Shown piece after piece: positions 50,551-60,480 of a DNA stretch of 64,000 nt. The number at the start of each line of letters is the position of its first letter. Position 1 is the stretch's first letter. The stretch covers positions 128,950 to 192,949 of the forward strand of contig NZ_GL882691.1 of assembly GCF_000195635.1 (NCBI RefSeq). The letters are read 5' to 3'. The stretch is from Bacteroides fluxus YIT 12057 (GTDB lineage Bacteria > Bacteroidota > Bacteroidia > Bacteroidales > Bacteroidaceae). Both the position numbers and the translations under genes were made by a program. A model generated the notes under the pieces. The model was not told where the DNA came from, did no database searches, and saw nothing but the letters and a program-made list of their open reading frames with translations.

Positions 50551-52148
50551 TGAAAACAGCAGTCATCCTTGCAGCTCGCAAGGAGCATGATAGTTCCATA
50601 CCCTATCCTTTGTTGCCGATAATGGATGGGCAGTGTCTGCTGGAACGGACATTGGGCATTCTTGAAGATTTGGGCTATGACAAGATTATTCTTGTTGTCG
50701 GTTATAAAGCTTCACTGTTTGACAGATTCAAATCGGATAAAGTCAGTATAGTGGTCAATCGTGATTATCGCTTTACGTCATCCATGGGTTCTTTGGCATT
50801 GGCTGCGACTTGTATAGACGAGGATTTCTTGCTTATTGAGGGCGATGTGTTTTATGAGCGGGTTGTGCTTGAACGACTCAGTCAGACTCGATACGATAAT
50901 TGTTTAGTCTTAACGGAAGAGTCCGGTAATGGGGATGAAGCATTTGCCGAAACCAAAAATGGTTTTGTTGTCAAAATCAGTAAGGATAAGCATCGTATTG
51001 TACGCTTCAATGGCGAGATGCTTGGACTGTTAAAGATAAGCAAAGATACCTTGTGTCGGATGATGCTGCTGTGGGAACAATCTACTAATTCGTTGATGAA
51101 TTATGAATATATATTGTTTGATGTCACGGAATCTGTTGACAGGCCATATATATTCTTTAAAAATTTGATATGGGGCGAAGTTGACAACCGTGCTGATTAT
51201 GAAAAGCTAATAAATGACGTGGTTCCCCAGCTCCGTAGAAAGGAGAATCCGTTTGATAAGGAAAACCTGCTGGAATATCTTCAACAGATATTTCCGGACA
51301 GGTGCGTTACCGATGCTCAAATCATGCAGATAGGAGGGATGAGCAATAGGAATTTTCGAGTAACGCTTGGAAGCGATGACTATGTACTGCGTGTGCCGGG
51401 CATTGGAGCGGACGGCATGGTGGAACGTAGAAATGAAGAAATAAACTCCTTGTTGGGGTGCAAGATTGGCGTGAATCCGGAAATCATCTATTTCAATAGT
51501 GAAACGGGAGTAAAGCTTGCTGCTTTTATAAAAAATGCAGAAACATTGAATTCTGCTACTGTGCAACGCTCGGAGAACATGAGGAATGTAGTCCGTATCC
51601 TCCGTACCCTGCATAATTCAAACGTCCGTCTTAATAACGAGTTCAACATCTTTCATGAGATAGAGAAATACGAGAGGCTGATGAAAGATGCGGGTGGAGT
51701 GATGTACGCGGGATGGGAAGATGTAAGAGAACGTGTGATGTCGCTTGAAGGTTATCTTAACGATGTCTTGGGCGTGGAGTTATGTCCTTGCCATAACGAC
51801 CTTGTGGCCGAAAATTTTATCAAAGATGAAAATGGCAAGATGTATCTTATTGATTGGGAGTATTCCGGTATAAATGACCCCATGGCCGATTTGGGTGCGT
51901 TGTTTCTTGAATCGAGATTCACAGAAGACAATATGGATTATGTGCTTCAGGGCTATTTTGATGGCAATGTGCCGGAAACTGCAAAAACCAAAATAATAAT
52001 ATACCAGATACTTTTTGACTATCTATGGGCTGTATGGACGGTGATAAAAGAGGCCAAGGGGGATGATTTGGGTACCTATGGGCAAGAACGTTTTAGCAGG
52101 GCAAAGAAGCAATTGGCTGACTTGTCGATTTTTTTAACAATAAAATAG
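50547..52148 (+). CDS. Nucleotidyltransferase-like domain fused to choline-kinase-like (LicA) domain
   Basis: A 533-residue cytoplasmic protein. Residues 1-235 resemble LicC-type nucleotidyltransferases (LLPIMDGQCLLERTLGILED, KIILVVGYKA, LIEGDVFYER), but the usual GxGxRLxPLTxxxPK loop is replaced by ARKEHDSSIPYPLLPI, so the active loop is altered. Residues about 245-533 are an APH/choline-kinase fold: QIGGMSNRNFRV (Gly loop), CPCHNDLVAENFI (catalytic HxDxxxxN) and LIDWEYSGINDPMADLG (metal binding). The kinase half would phosphorylate choline or a similar amino-alcohol. It overlaps the preceding barrel gene at ATGA and is followed by a BCCT transporter. Substrate is inferred from neighbours. 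Confidence 0.82.
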   Translation: MMKTAVILAARKEHDSSIPYPLLPIMDGQCLLERTLGILEDLGYDKIILVVGYKASLFDRFKSDKVSIVVNRDYRFTSSMGSLALAATCIDEDFLLIEGDVFYERVVLERLSQTRYDNCLVLTEESGNGDEAFAETKNGFVVKISKDKHRIVRFNGEMLGLLKISKDTLCRMMLLWEQSTNSLMNYEYILFDVTESVDRPYIFFKNLIWGEVDNRADYEKLINDVVPQLRRKENPFDKENLLEYLQQIFPDRCVTDAQIMQIGGMSNRNFRVTLGSDDYVLRVPGIGADGMVERRNEEINSLLGCKIGVNPEIIYFNSETGVKLAAFIKNAETLNSATVQRSENMRNVVRILRTLHNSNVRLNNEFNIFHEIEKYERLMKDAGGVMYAGWEDVRERVMSLEGYLNDVLGVELCPCHNDLVAENFIKDENGKMYLIDWEYSGINDPMADLGALFLESRFTEDNMDYVLQGYFDGNVPETAKTKIIIYQILFDYLWAVWTVIKEAKGDDLGTYGQERFSRAKKQLADLSIFLTIK

Positions 52149-52156
52149 AATACAGG

Positions 52157-53689
52157 ATGATTTCGAAAATTAAGAAAGCCACAAGGATAGACTGGATAAT
52201 AACGTTGATCCCATTGGCATTGGTTATAGCGTTGTGCGGCATCTTTTTTGTGGCACCTACTGCTTCAAATGAAGTGTTGAGCAAGATAAGGTTTTTCTTC
52301 GGCGACACGCTTGGCTCCTACTATTTGATTATTGGCCTAGGCATATTTCTGCTTTCAATATTTATCGCCTGTTCAAAATATGGCAACATAGTGCTTGGCG
52401 ATAAGGATGAAAAGCCTAAATACTCTTTCTTCAATTGGGGGTGCATGATGTTTACTTGCGGTTTGGCGGCAGACATATTGTTCTATTCGTTCTCGGAGTG
52501 GTTCATGTATGCCGTTGACCCCCACATCGCAGAAATGGGAAACATGCAGGATTGGGCAGGTGTGTATCCGATATTTCACTGGAGCTTGATTCCTTGGGGA
52601 TTTTATTTGGTACTGGCCGTTTCTTTTGGCTTTATGCTTCATGTCCGCAAATGCGAACGCCAGAAATATTCAGAAGCATGTCGTCCGTTGTTTGGCAAAT
52701 ATACGGACGGAGTAGCCGGACGTTTGGTGGATTTGCTTGCTGTATTTGCCCTCATAGCAGGTACGGCTACGACATTCAGTGTGGCGACCCCGTTGATGGC
52801 AAGTATTATTGATAGCTTGTTCGGCATGGGACTTGATAGAGTTGCTGTCACCATTGTGATTCTTTTGATTACTTGCTTTATCTATACCTATTCTTTGTTG
52901 CATGGGTTCAAGGGAATCAGCATTCTTGCGAAGATATGTATTTTTCTGTTTTTCGGTCTCCTTTCTTACGTATTCTTGTTTTGTGGCGAAACCAAGTATA
53001 TTGTTGAGTCGGGCATGTCCTCATTGGGAAGGATGCTTCAAAACTTCTTCGAGTTGTCCACCTATACAGACCCGCAACGTACTGCTTCCTTTCCTCAGAA
53101 CTGGACTATTTACTATTGGGCTTATTGGATGGTGTGGTGCGTGGCGGCTCCCTTTTTCATAGGCGGTATATCCAAAGGCAGAACAATCCGGCAAACCATT
53201 CTTGGTGGTTATGTGTTTGGTGTTGGGTCAACAATAGTCAGTTTCATTGTATTGGGCAACTATTCAATGGGATTGCAAACAGCCGGCAAGGCGGACTTCC
53301 TTGCAGAATATACGGCTAACGGTGATGCGTACAGCCTCATAACCAATATAATCAATACCATGCCTTTCGCCCAAATGGTTTTAGCCATTGTACTTGTCAC
53401 TATGATTGCATTCTATTGCACGTCATTTGATTCAATAGCACTCACAGCCTCATGCTATAGTTACAGAAGCCTTAAGGATGGTGAGATGCCGCATAGGTCC
53501 ATCCAATTGTTGTGGTGCATTTTGCTAATCATGCTTCCCATCGCACTTGCGTTTGCCGAAAGCTCGATGAGCAATCTACAATCAGTCAGTATTGTGGCGG
53601 CTTTCCCCATCGGTTTTGTGATGGTCATGATAGTTTGGAGTTTTATGAAGGATGCGAAAGCGTATATGAATAGCGATAATAATCATTGA
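52157..53689 (+). CDS. BCCT-family (betaine/carnitine/choline) transporter
   Basis: A 510-residue inner-membrane protein with about twelve hydrophobic segments. BCCT hallmarks are FNWGCMMFTCGLAADILFYS, HWSLIPWGFYLVLAVSFGF (helix 4 aromatic region), LHGFKGISILAKICIF, and YWAYWMVWCVAAPFFIGGISKGRTIR with the conserved Trp-rich helix 8. Family members import quaternary amines using sodium or proton gradients. The kinase fusion is 8 bp upstream and licC 1 bp downstream, which points to choline or a close analogue used to build a capsule substituent rather than as an osmolyte. Confidence 0.9.
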   Translation: MISKIKKATRIDWIITLIPLALVIALCGIFFVAPTASNEVLSKIRFFFGDTLGSYYLIIGLGIFLLSIFIACSKYGNIVLGDKDEKPKYSFFNWGCMMFTCGLAADILFYSFSEWFMYAVDPHIAEMGNMQDWAGVYPIFHWSLIPWGFYLVLAVSFGFMLHVRKCERQKYSEACRPLFGKYTDGVAGRLVDLLAVFALIAGTATTFSVATPLMASIIDSLFGMGLDRVAVTIVILLITCFIYTYSLLHGFKGISILAKICIFLFFGLLSYVFLFCGETKYIVESGMSSLGRMLQNFFELSTYTDPQRTASFPQNWTIYYWAYWMVWCVAAPFFIGGISKGRTIRQTILGGYVFGVGSTIVSFIVLGNYSMGLQTAGKADFLAEYTANGDAYSLITNIINTMPFAQMVLAIVLVTMIAFYCTSFDSIALTASCYSYRSLKDGEMPHRSIQLLWCILLIMLPIALAFAESSMSNLQSVSIVAAFPIGFVMVMIVWSFMKDAKAYMNSDNNH

Positions 53690-53690
53690 T

Positions 53691-54368
53691 ATGAATGCGA
53701 TAATCTTAGCGGCAGGTCTCGGCACTCGATTGAGGCCATTGACCAATGAACGCCCCAAGTGCATGGTGGAAGTTTGTGGCATACCGATGGTGGAGCGGCA
53801 AATTCTGTTCCTGCATGAAGTGGGAATAACCGATATTACGCTTGTTTCGGGATATAAAGCAGAAAGCCTTGACTATCTGAAAGCAAAGTATGCTGTTGAT
53901 ATTGTGCCGAATCCTAAATATGATACGGTCAATAACATCTATTCGATGTATGTGGTGAAAGAACGTTTTGGCGACAGCTATGTGCTGGAGGGTGATGTAT
54001 ATATGCAAAAAAATTGTTTGCGTAAAGAAGTTGGTTCTTCCACCTATTTTTCCGTCTGGAAAAAGGAGTACAAGAGAGAGTGGGGCTTGGTGACTGACGA
54101 AAATGGCGTGCTTGACCATGTACATATTGGCGACGGCCAAGGTTACATCATGTCCGGTATTTCATATTGGACAAAATCCAATGCCGCAAAAATAGTTAAC
54201 CGAATAGACAGGCTAATTGAGAATGAGTCTTATAAAGACCTCTTTTGGGATAATGCGGTTATAGATTCAATACCTGTGCTCGATTCAATAAAAGTGGATG
54301 GTGTTGATGGCATTTATGAAATTGACACGGTAGAGGAGTTGAGAGAGTTGGAAGGTGAACTTTATTAA
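53691..54368 (+). CDS. licC: LicC-like CTP:phosphocholine cytidylyltransferase
   Basis: A 225-residue nucleotidyltransferase with the complete signature LAAGLGTRLRPLTNERPKCM at residues 6-25, GYKAESLDYL, EGDVYMQKN (metal-binding Asp) and DGIYEIDTVEELRELE at the end. Length and motifs match LicC, which makes CDP-choline from phosphocholine. The family also includes sugar and 2-aminoethylphosphonate cytidylyltransferases, so the substrate rests on the linked choline-kinase-like and BCCT genes. It supplies an intact active site where the fused domain upstream looks altered. Confidence 0.82.
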   Translation: MNAIILAAGLGTRLRPLTNERPKCMVEVCGIPMVERQILFLHEVGITDITLVSGYKAESLDYLKAKYAVDIVPNPKYDTVNNIYSMYVVKERFGDSYVLEGDVYMQKNCLRKEVGSSTYFSVWKKEYKREWGLVTDENGVLDHVHIGDGQGYIMSGISYWTKSNAAKIVNRIDRLIENESYKDLFWDNAVIDSIPVLDSIKVDGVDGIYEIDTVEELRELEGELY

Positions 54369-54470
54369 CGATATTCGGTTTGGGATACTCTAAAGTGTCT
54401 TTTTAAAGGCTATGCCTTAAATAGATTGTTTACGTTGTTTTAGATAGTAATGTAAAATTGTTGACAATTA

Positions 54471-55922
54471 GTGGCTTCTGTTAAAAAAAATTTCATATAT
54501 AGTAGTTTCCTTACTTGCTCAAGTTATGTGTTCTCTTTTTTAACTTTTCCTTATGTAACACGTGTGTTGGGTGTAAATAATATCGGTATTTGTAATTTTG
54601 TCGATAGTATTATACAGTACTTCGTCATATTTTCTATGATGGGTGTTACTACTATTGGTATTAGGGAAGTAGCCAAATATAAAGATAATAGGGATGGATT
54701 ATCAAAGGTATTTAGTACATTAGTTTCTATAAATTTAGTTTTTACATTTCTTTCAATTGTTGTATTGATAATCTGTTGTTTTTATATTCCCAAATTACAA
54801 TCATATTCTCAGCTGGTGTATGTGGGAATAGGAAGGATTATAGCAGGTGCATTGTTGGTTGAATGGTTATATACAGGATTGGAGAATTTTAAATATGTTA
54901 CAGTTCGTTCGCTTATTGTCAGAGTATTATATGTTTTATTAGTCTTTCTTTTAGTAAAGGATGAAAATGACTACATCTTATATTTTTCTCTGAATGTATT
55001 GAGTTATGTGGTTAATGCAGCATTAAATTGGGCTTATAGTAGAAATTATGTTACGTTTTCTATAAAAAGTATTGATGTAAAAAAATATATAGGGCCTTAC
55101 ATAATTTTAGGGATATATTTGATCTTGACAAATCTTTATTCTACGTTTAATGTAATGTATTTAGGATTTGTATCCAATGATACAGAAGTGGGATATTATA
55201 CAACTGCTACAAAATTATATTCTATCATTATGGCTGTATTTACTGCATTTACAAGTGTTATGATGCCAAGAATGAGTTCGCTTGTTGCTAATAATCAGAT
55301 GGAGGATTTTAAAGAGCTAACTAATAAATCAAAAGATGCATTGTTTGCTTTCTCTATTCCTTTAATTATTATATCCGAATTATGTGCACCTCAAATAATA
55401 GGAATATTGGCAGGTACTGGGTATGAAGGTGCAATTCTTCCTATGAGAATTATTATGCCTCTTATGTTGATAATCGGTTATGAGCAGATTATTATATTGC
55501 AAGTGTTAACTCCCCTGAAAAAGGATGTGGCTATTTTAGTAAATTCAGCAATTGGGGCTTCCCTTGGTTTATTGCTGAACTTTTTTCTTGTCAGTAAACT
55601 ATATAGTTTGGGGGCTTCTGTGGTTTTAGTAGTATCAGAAATATCAGTCCTTTTGTCAGCTCAGTATTTTGTATCCAAATGCATTGGTTATAAGATACCT
55701 TTGAGAGCTTTATTAAAACGTTTATTTTTATGTTTACCAATAGTATTTGTATCAATTTTTTCTCATATAGAGCCTGCTTATGTATATCTATCTTTGATTT
55801 TAGTTTCTATGGTAGTGATAATATATTGGGCTTTAGTAGAATACTTTATAATGCATAATATTGTTGTTTTAGATATTGTGAACAAAATTTTATATTGCCG
55901 TCATAAATCCGGTTCTTGTTAA
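54471..55922 (+). CDS. Wzx-type polysaccharide flippase
   Basis: A 483-residue membrane protein with 12-14 hydrophobic segments of the MATE/MVF-like polysaccharide transporter family. The start is a GTG at 54471, giving ASVKKNFIYSSFLTCSSYVF, which matches the usual Wzx opening; LTFPYVTRVLGVNNIGICNF follows. It turns lipid-linked capsule repeat units across the inner membrane for polymerisation. The DNA becomes distinctly AT-rich from here, marking the strain-specific part of the locus. A 102-bp gap separates it from licC. Confidence 0.9.
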   Translation: MASVKKNFIYSSFLTCSSYVFSFLTFPYVTRVLGVNNIGICNFVDSIIQYFVIFSMMGVTTIGIREVAKYKDNRDGLSKVFSTLVSINLVFTFLSIVVLIICCFYIPKLQSYSQLVYVGIGRIIAGALLVEWLYTGLENFKYVTVRSLIVRVLYVLLVFLLVKDENDYILYFSLNVLSYVVNAALNWAYSRNYVTFSIKSIDVKKYIGPYIILGIYLILTNLYSTFNVMYLGFVSNDTEVGYYTTATKLYSIIMAVFTAFTSVMMPRMSSLVANNQMEDFKELTNKSKDALFAFSIPLIIISELCAPQIIGILAGTGYEGAILPMRIIMPLMLIIGYEQIIILQVLTPLKKDVAILVNSAIGASLGLLLNFFLVSKLYSLGASVVLVVSEISVLLSAQYFVSKCIGYKIPLRALLKRLFLCLPIVFVSIFSHIEPAYVYLSLILVSMVVIIYWALVEYFIMHNIVVLDIVNKILYCRHKSGSC

Positions 55923-55985
55923 GAACATAGCGTATTCTTTGTTTTTCGGATTTGAAAATTGGCTGATTGAGTTAAAAAATATAGT

Positions 55986-56993
55986 ATGGATTTGATTCCT
56001 AAAATAAGTGTTATAATTCCTGTTTATAATCCAGGTTGGAGCATACATAATTGTGTGAAATCTTTGTTGGCTCAAGTGCTTGAAAATATTGAATTTATTT
56101 TTGTTTTGGATTGCCCGACAGATGGGAGTGAGAAGATAATTGAAGATTATGCTCATAATAGTAAACAGATTAAAATTGTAAAGAATGAAAAGAATCTAAA
56201 TATTGGCATGAGTAGAAATGTGGGTCTTTCAGCTGCAAAAGGTGAATATATTGCTTTTTGCGATCATGACGATATTGTAAAGCCATTTATGTATAGCGAT
56301 ATGGTACAGATAGCTGATGAAACTAATGCTGATATTGTTTTAGGGGTTCCAGAATATATTTATGACGACTCGTCTCTGAATCAAGCCTATTATTATCCAG
56401 AATTAGATGGTGATATTCGTTTGAAATTGTTGTCACTAATTATAGGTGAAGATAATGATAGTTCCCAATGGAAGTTTTATTTTTCGCATGGGGTGATTTG
56501 GGATAAAATATATAAAAGGTCGTTTCTGGAAGAAAACCATATTCAATTTGTTGATAATAATAAGATTACTTTTGAAGATAATTTGTTCAATATAGATACT
56601 CTTATTGTTGCAAAAAAGGTTGTGATATATAATAGAATAGTTTACCAGCATGTTATTAACGGCTTGAATACAGCGGCCACTTATGGATATTCAAAATATG
56701 ACTGTGTAAATGGCTATATCTTATACTTGTATCAGCGTTTGATAGAAAATGGCTTGTATAATCAGTACAAAATACGTTTTTATAATTCTGTAGTAATGTA
56801 CATAACTGGCTCTTTTAGTGTTGAGATAAAGAAAAATTGGAAGAGACCTTTACGCATCATTGATTCTTTTATGTATTTGAAGAAAAATAAAGTGATTCAA
56901 GAATCTTTCCGTAATAGTAAATTGAGGCCATACTCTAACAGGCTTATGAGAAATTTAGTCTTGTTTTTTATCAATATAATATTTAAGATATAA
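55986..56993 (+). CDS. Family 2 glycosyltransferase
   Basis: A 335-residue GT-A fold enzyme. It starts KISVIIPVYNPGWSIHNCVKS, has the nucleotide region FVLDCPTDGS, the metal motif CDHDD (about 91-95), and a DXD-like FEDN further on. It would add one sugar to the capsule repeat on the cytoplasmic face. Donor and acceptor cannot be told. AT-rich like its neighbours; the next gene begins 7 bp after its stop. Confidence 0.88.
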   Translation: MDLIPKISVIIPVYNPGWSIHNCVKSLLAQVLENIEFIFVLDCPTDGSEKIIEDYAHNSKQIKIVKNEKNLNIGMSRNVGLSAAKGEYIAFCDHDDIVKPFMYSDMVQIADETNADIVLGVPEYIYDDSSLNQAYYYPELDGDIRLKLLSLIIGEDNDSSQWKFYFSHGVIWDKIYKRSFLEENHIQFVDNNKITFEDNLFNIDTLIVAKKVVIYNRIVYQHVINGLNTAATYGYSKYDCVNGYILYLYQRLIENGLYNQYKIRFYNSVVMYITGSFSVEIKKNWKRPLRIIDSFMYLKKNKVIQESFRNSKLRPYSNRLMRNLVLFFINIIFKI

Positions 56994-57000
56994 AAGAGGT

Positions 57001-57954
57001 ATGCCTAAGGTGTCAGTTATAATTCCTATTTATGGAGTTGAAAAATATATAGAACGTTGTGCGAGAAGTCTGTTTGAGCAGACCCTCGATGATATAGAAT
57101 ATTTGTTTATTGATGATGTTACTCCTGATAAGAGTATAGATATATTAAAGCAAGTGTTAGTTGAATATCCTTTTCGTAAGAAACAGGTAGTAATCCATCG
57201 TATGGATACAAACAGTGGACAAGCCGCTGTTCGTAAATGGGGAATACAAAATGCTACAGGTGATTTTGTGATTCATTGTGACTCAGACGACTGGATTGAT
57301 GTTGATATGTATCGTGTAATGTACGAAAAGGCTATACGGGAGGAAGCTGATGTCGTAGTTTGTGATTTCAATTATACAGATGGGATTTCTTATAAACGAA
57401 AGGTGAAAGCTTGCTTCTCAGATAGTTGTGATGAGTTCGTATTGGATATGTTGTATCAAAAAATATCATGGGCAGTTTGGAATAAGCTTATACGAAAGGA
57501 ACTTTGTTCTTCTGTAAAAGTTTTTCCGCTGTATGCAATGGGAGAGGATATGGTTACAACAATACAAATAATTTTGAGCTGTGAGAAAATTTCATATGTG
57601 GAAAATGCTTATTACAATTATTATTTTAATCCAAATTCCATTATGAATACCCTAACACGGGAACAATGTATGAATAAATATTTGCAGCTAAAAGGTAATA
57701 CAGAACTGTTGCTTCCCTTGTTGAAAAATAGTTTTACAGGAATTTGTTATCGTAAAATAGAAAAGGTTCTCAGATATAATAAAACAATACCTTTGCTGAC
57801 TTACATATATGAAAAGAATTTTTTTATATTGTGGAAGTCTGAAATGAAGTCATGTTATAGCTTGATTTTTGATTGTAATGTTAAGAAAATATTTAAATTG
57901 ATGTATGTGCTAGTTATGTTAAGGATTTATCCTCTTTATAAGTGCTGGAAATAA
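57001..57954 (+). CDS. Family 2 glycosyltransferase
   Basis: A 317-residue GT-A enzyme with KVSVIIPIYGVEKYIERCARS at the start, LFIDDVTPDKS, the DXD region HCDSDDWID (about 91-99) and WAVWNKLIRKEL near 155. The C-terminal part has a hydrophobic stretch that may touch the membrane. Distinct from the preceding GT2 in sequence. Its TAA stop overlaps the ATG of the polymerase gene (TAATG), so the two are probably translated in a coupled way. Confidence 0.88.
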   Translation: MPKVSVIIPIYGVEKYIERCARSLFEQTLDDIEYLFIDDVTPDKSIDILKQVLVEYPFRKKQVVIHRMDTNSGQAAVRKWGIQNATGDFVIHCDSDDWIDVDMYRVMYEKAIREEADVVVCDFNYTDGISYKRKVKACFSDSCDEFVLDMLYQKISWAVWNKLIRKELCSSVKVFPLYAMGEDMVTTIQIILSCEKISYVENAYYNYYFNPNSIMNTLTREQCMNKYLQLKGNTELLLPLLKNSFTGICYRKIEKVLRYNKTIPLLTYIYEKNFFILWKSEMKSCYSLIFDCNVKKIFKLMYVLVMLRIYPLYKCWK

Positions 57955-59303
57955 TGCAAAGTATTTCTTCGAAAGGCAATAAGAAATATTGCAATATACT
58001 AAAGTGTGTTACCGTTATGAATGTACTGATATATATGGTGTATCCATTACATTCAGAACCATCTATGACTTTTTTCTTTTATTGTCTTGCTTGTTTTGTT
58101 GTGGGTTCATGGTGCTTTTTTAAGGTGAACAGAAAAACTAATTATTTGGACTTTGATGTGTTGTTCATTATAATTTATGTTTTCACATGTTACATATCCA
58201 CGTTTTTCTTGAAAGAACAGACTTTATATCGAGCATTGTTTTTGGGGTATATGTTTGACACGGATTATGTGAATATAGGTAACTTGTTATCTACTATTGG
58301 TATTCTTTCTTATTATTGTGGAGGTTGCAGTAAGGTAAATGTGCCTATAGATAATTCTCATATGTTGCCATGTGTGATTCATACAAAAATATTGTCGGTC
58401 TTATTGCTCTGTTTTACCGTTTTGTTTATAGCAATGGGGGGGATGGCTTATAGTCAATCTGCATATCTTGACAGTGCTGGTGTTTTTTCACCTCTTATTC
58501 CTTATATTCTACTATTAATCACATTTGTATCTACCGTCATTATTGTTTCGGAGTTTTACAATAAAAAACATCATGCTTTTTATAAAATAAACAAACTTTC
58601 CATTATTTCCATAGGAATAGTCTTATTTATTTTGTTAGCTGGTGGAAGCCGTAGTAGTGCATCTTTTATAGCTTTACCTATCTTAGGCATTTATTGTATG
58701 ATATATAAGCCGTTAAATAAAAAACAAGTTTTTGGTTTTGTTACATTATCAGTAGTTATAATGTGGCTTATAGGTCAAGTACGTTCTGGAGGAGAGGCTT
58801 CCGTCTCGAATCCAATCTTGTTGCTTGTTGATTTAACAGTTCCTTCAAGAAACAATTATGCAGTATATGAATATGTTGCTAAATATGGTTTTACGTATGG
58901 GACTTCTTTTGTTGGAGTATTTACAGTTATTCCATTTTTATCTAATTTTTTGGGATTGACAAATGGAAGCGGAGAGTTGCTAACACACGACTTTTTTAAT
59001 ATGAATCCCGACTATGATTTAATAGGTTTAGGTACGACAATTATTGCGGATATTTATATAGCATTTGGATGTACCGGGGTTATAGTGCTAATGTATTTAT
59101 TAGGAAAAATAGTAAAAAAATATACGGAAGGAGCTAAAAATAACAATTATTATTCGTTGGTAATTTATGCTGAGTTGTTTTCGGTATCGGTATTTACTGT
59201 AAGAGGATACGTGACAACAGGTTTACGTCCTATTATTTGGTGCTTAGTCATTGCTTATTTTGTAACTCACTATTCTATAAAATTTTCTGCTATAGATAAA
59301 TAG
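57954..59303 (+). CDS. Wzy-like capsule repeat-unit polymerase
   Basis: A 449-residue membrane protein with ten or more hydrophobic segments and a large periplasmic loop in the middle to C-terminal half (PSRNNYAVYEYVAKYGFTYGTSFVGVF, then LTHDFFNMNPDYDLIGLGTTIIADIY). This layout and the GLGTTIIADIYIAFG block fit oligosaccharide repeat polymerases. It would link repeat units after Wzx export. A GTG at 57942 is possible but the ATG at 57954, overlapping the previous stop, was chosen. Wzy proteins diverge strongly, so the call rests on topology and context. Confidence 0.8.
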   Translation: MQSISSKGNKKYCNILKCVTVMNVLIYMVYPLHSEPSMTFFFYCLACFVVGSWCFFKVNRKTNYLDFDVLFIIIYVFTCYISTFFLKEQTLYRALFLGYMFDTDYVNIGNLLSTIGILSYYCGGCSKVNVPIDNSHMLPCVIHTKILSVLLLCFTVLFIAMGGMAYSQSAYLDSAGVFSPLIPYILLLITFVSTVIIVSEFYNKKHHAFYKINKLSIISIGIVLFILLAGGSRSSASFIALPILGIYCMIYKPLNKKQVFGFVTLSVVIMWLIGQVRSGGEASVSNPILLLVDLTVPSRNNYAVYEYVAKYGFTYGTSFVGVFTVIPFLSNFLGLTNGSGELLTHDFFNMNPDYDLIGLGTTIIADIYIAFGCTGVIVLMYLLGKIVKKYTEGAKNNNYYSLVIYAELFSVSVFTVRGYVTTGLRPIIWCLVIAYFVTHYSIKFSAIDK

Positions 59304-59405
59304 TTAATTTTGTTTTGCGTCAATATTTTAAAAAAAACTATCGGCACTTCATAGGGATGTAGTTTTATGGAATATTGAATAGATATATAAAGCTCTCAAA
59401 GGGGT

Positions 59406-60476
59406 ATGATTTTTTTGTTTTTTACTGCTTCTGTTAATATAGGTGGGATAGAAAGAGTTTTTCTTTCTTATGCGGCTGGTTTGATGTCTCAAGGGCATAG
59501 TGTTCATTACGTCTCCTGTAGGGAAAAGGGCGAATTGGGACTTGATTTGCCAGATAATTTGCAATTTCATAACTTAGGTAACGTAAGGTTAAGATATTCA
59601 GTTTTTAAGTTAAGGAGATTATTGTTAGAGATAAAGCCAAATATTATTATAACAGGTAATGATTCTACTTTAGTTGCATATTTGTCTAAAATATTGACAT
59701 TTAAGCGTGATTTTAGAATAGTAACATCTCAACATTCTTATTATAAAAATAATGAAACATTGTTTTATACCAAATATATCTTAAAATATTTTTTCCCTAG
59801 GTGTAATAAGGTTATAGCAGTATCAAATGGTATCGCTGACATGTTGGCAAACGATTTTAATATGAGAGAACCATTTGTTAAGGTGATAAATAATCCTATT
59901 GATATTCAGAAAATAGATAAGGATTCTTTTAAAAAAGTATCTGATGTTCAGCTTCCTGAAAACTATGTCACATTTATAGGAAGAATGACTCCAGTGAAAA
60001 ATCTTTATTTTTTAATAGATTCGTTTGAGCTTTTTTGGGTGAGGCATTGCGACTACTTCTTACTTATGATTGGCGAAGGTTATCAACGAAATGAATTGGA
60101 GGAATATCTTTCAAGAAAAAAGTGTGCAAACAATGTACTATTTATAGGCGCTCAAGAAAACCCATACTCTTTTTTGAATGATGCTAAATTATTGCTTCTT
60201 ACATCTTATTCAGAAGCATATCCAACTGTTTTAATTGAGGCAATGAGTTTAGGTGTTACTTGTGTTTGCACTCCTACTTTGGGTGCTAAAGATATATTAG
60301 AGGAGGGCAAATACGGTTATATAATAAATACTTTTGACGATAAAATGGAATATTTTCAAGCGATGGAAAGTGCACTATCTAATCCCTTGGAGAAGAAAAT
60401 GCTCCGTAATCTTGTTGAACAAAAGTACTCATTGGATAAAAAGATTAATGATTTTTTAAATTTTGTAAATTCATAA
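59406..60476 (+). CDS. Family 4 glycosyltransferase
   Basis: A 356-residue GT-B enzyme. The N-terminal loop ASVNIGGIERVFLSYAAGLM binds the acceptor side. The C-terminal domain carries VTFIGRMTPVKNLYFLIDSF and the EX7E retaining motif in SYSEAYPTVLIEAMSLG. It adds a sugar with retention of configuration to the capsule repeat. The 102-bp gap before it contains an AAAACTA/TAGTTTT inverted pair and nothing else obvious. Confidence 0.9.
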   Translation: MIFLFFTASVNIGGIERVFLSYAAGLMSQGHSVHYVSCREKGELGLDLPDNLQFHNLGNVRLRYSVFKLRRLLLEIKPNIIITGNDSTLVAYLSKILTFKRDFRIVTSQHSYYKNNETLFYTKYILKYFFPRCNKVIAVSNGIADMLANDFNMREPFVKVINNPIDIQKIDKDSFKKVSDVQLPENYVTFIGRMTPVKNLYFLIDSFELFWVRHCDYFLLMIGEGYQRNELEEYLSRKKCANNVLFIGAQENPYSFLNDAKLLLLTSYSEAYPTVLIEAMSLGVTCVCTPTLGAKDILEEGKYGYIINTFDDKMEYFQAMESALSNPLEKKMLRNLVEQKYSLDKKINDFLNFVNS

Positions 60477-60480
60477 CTGT

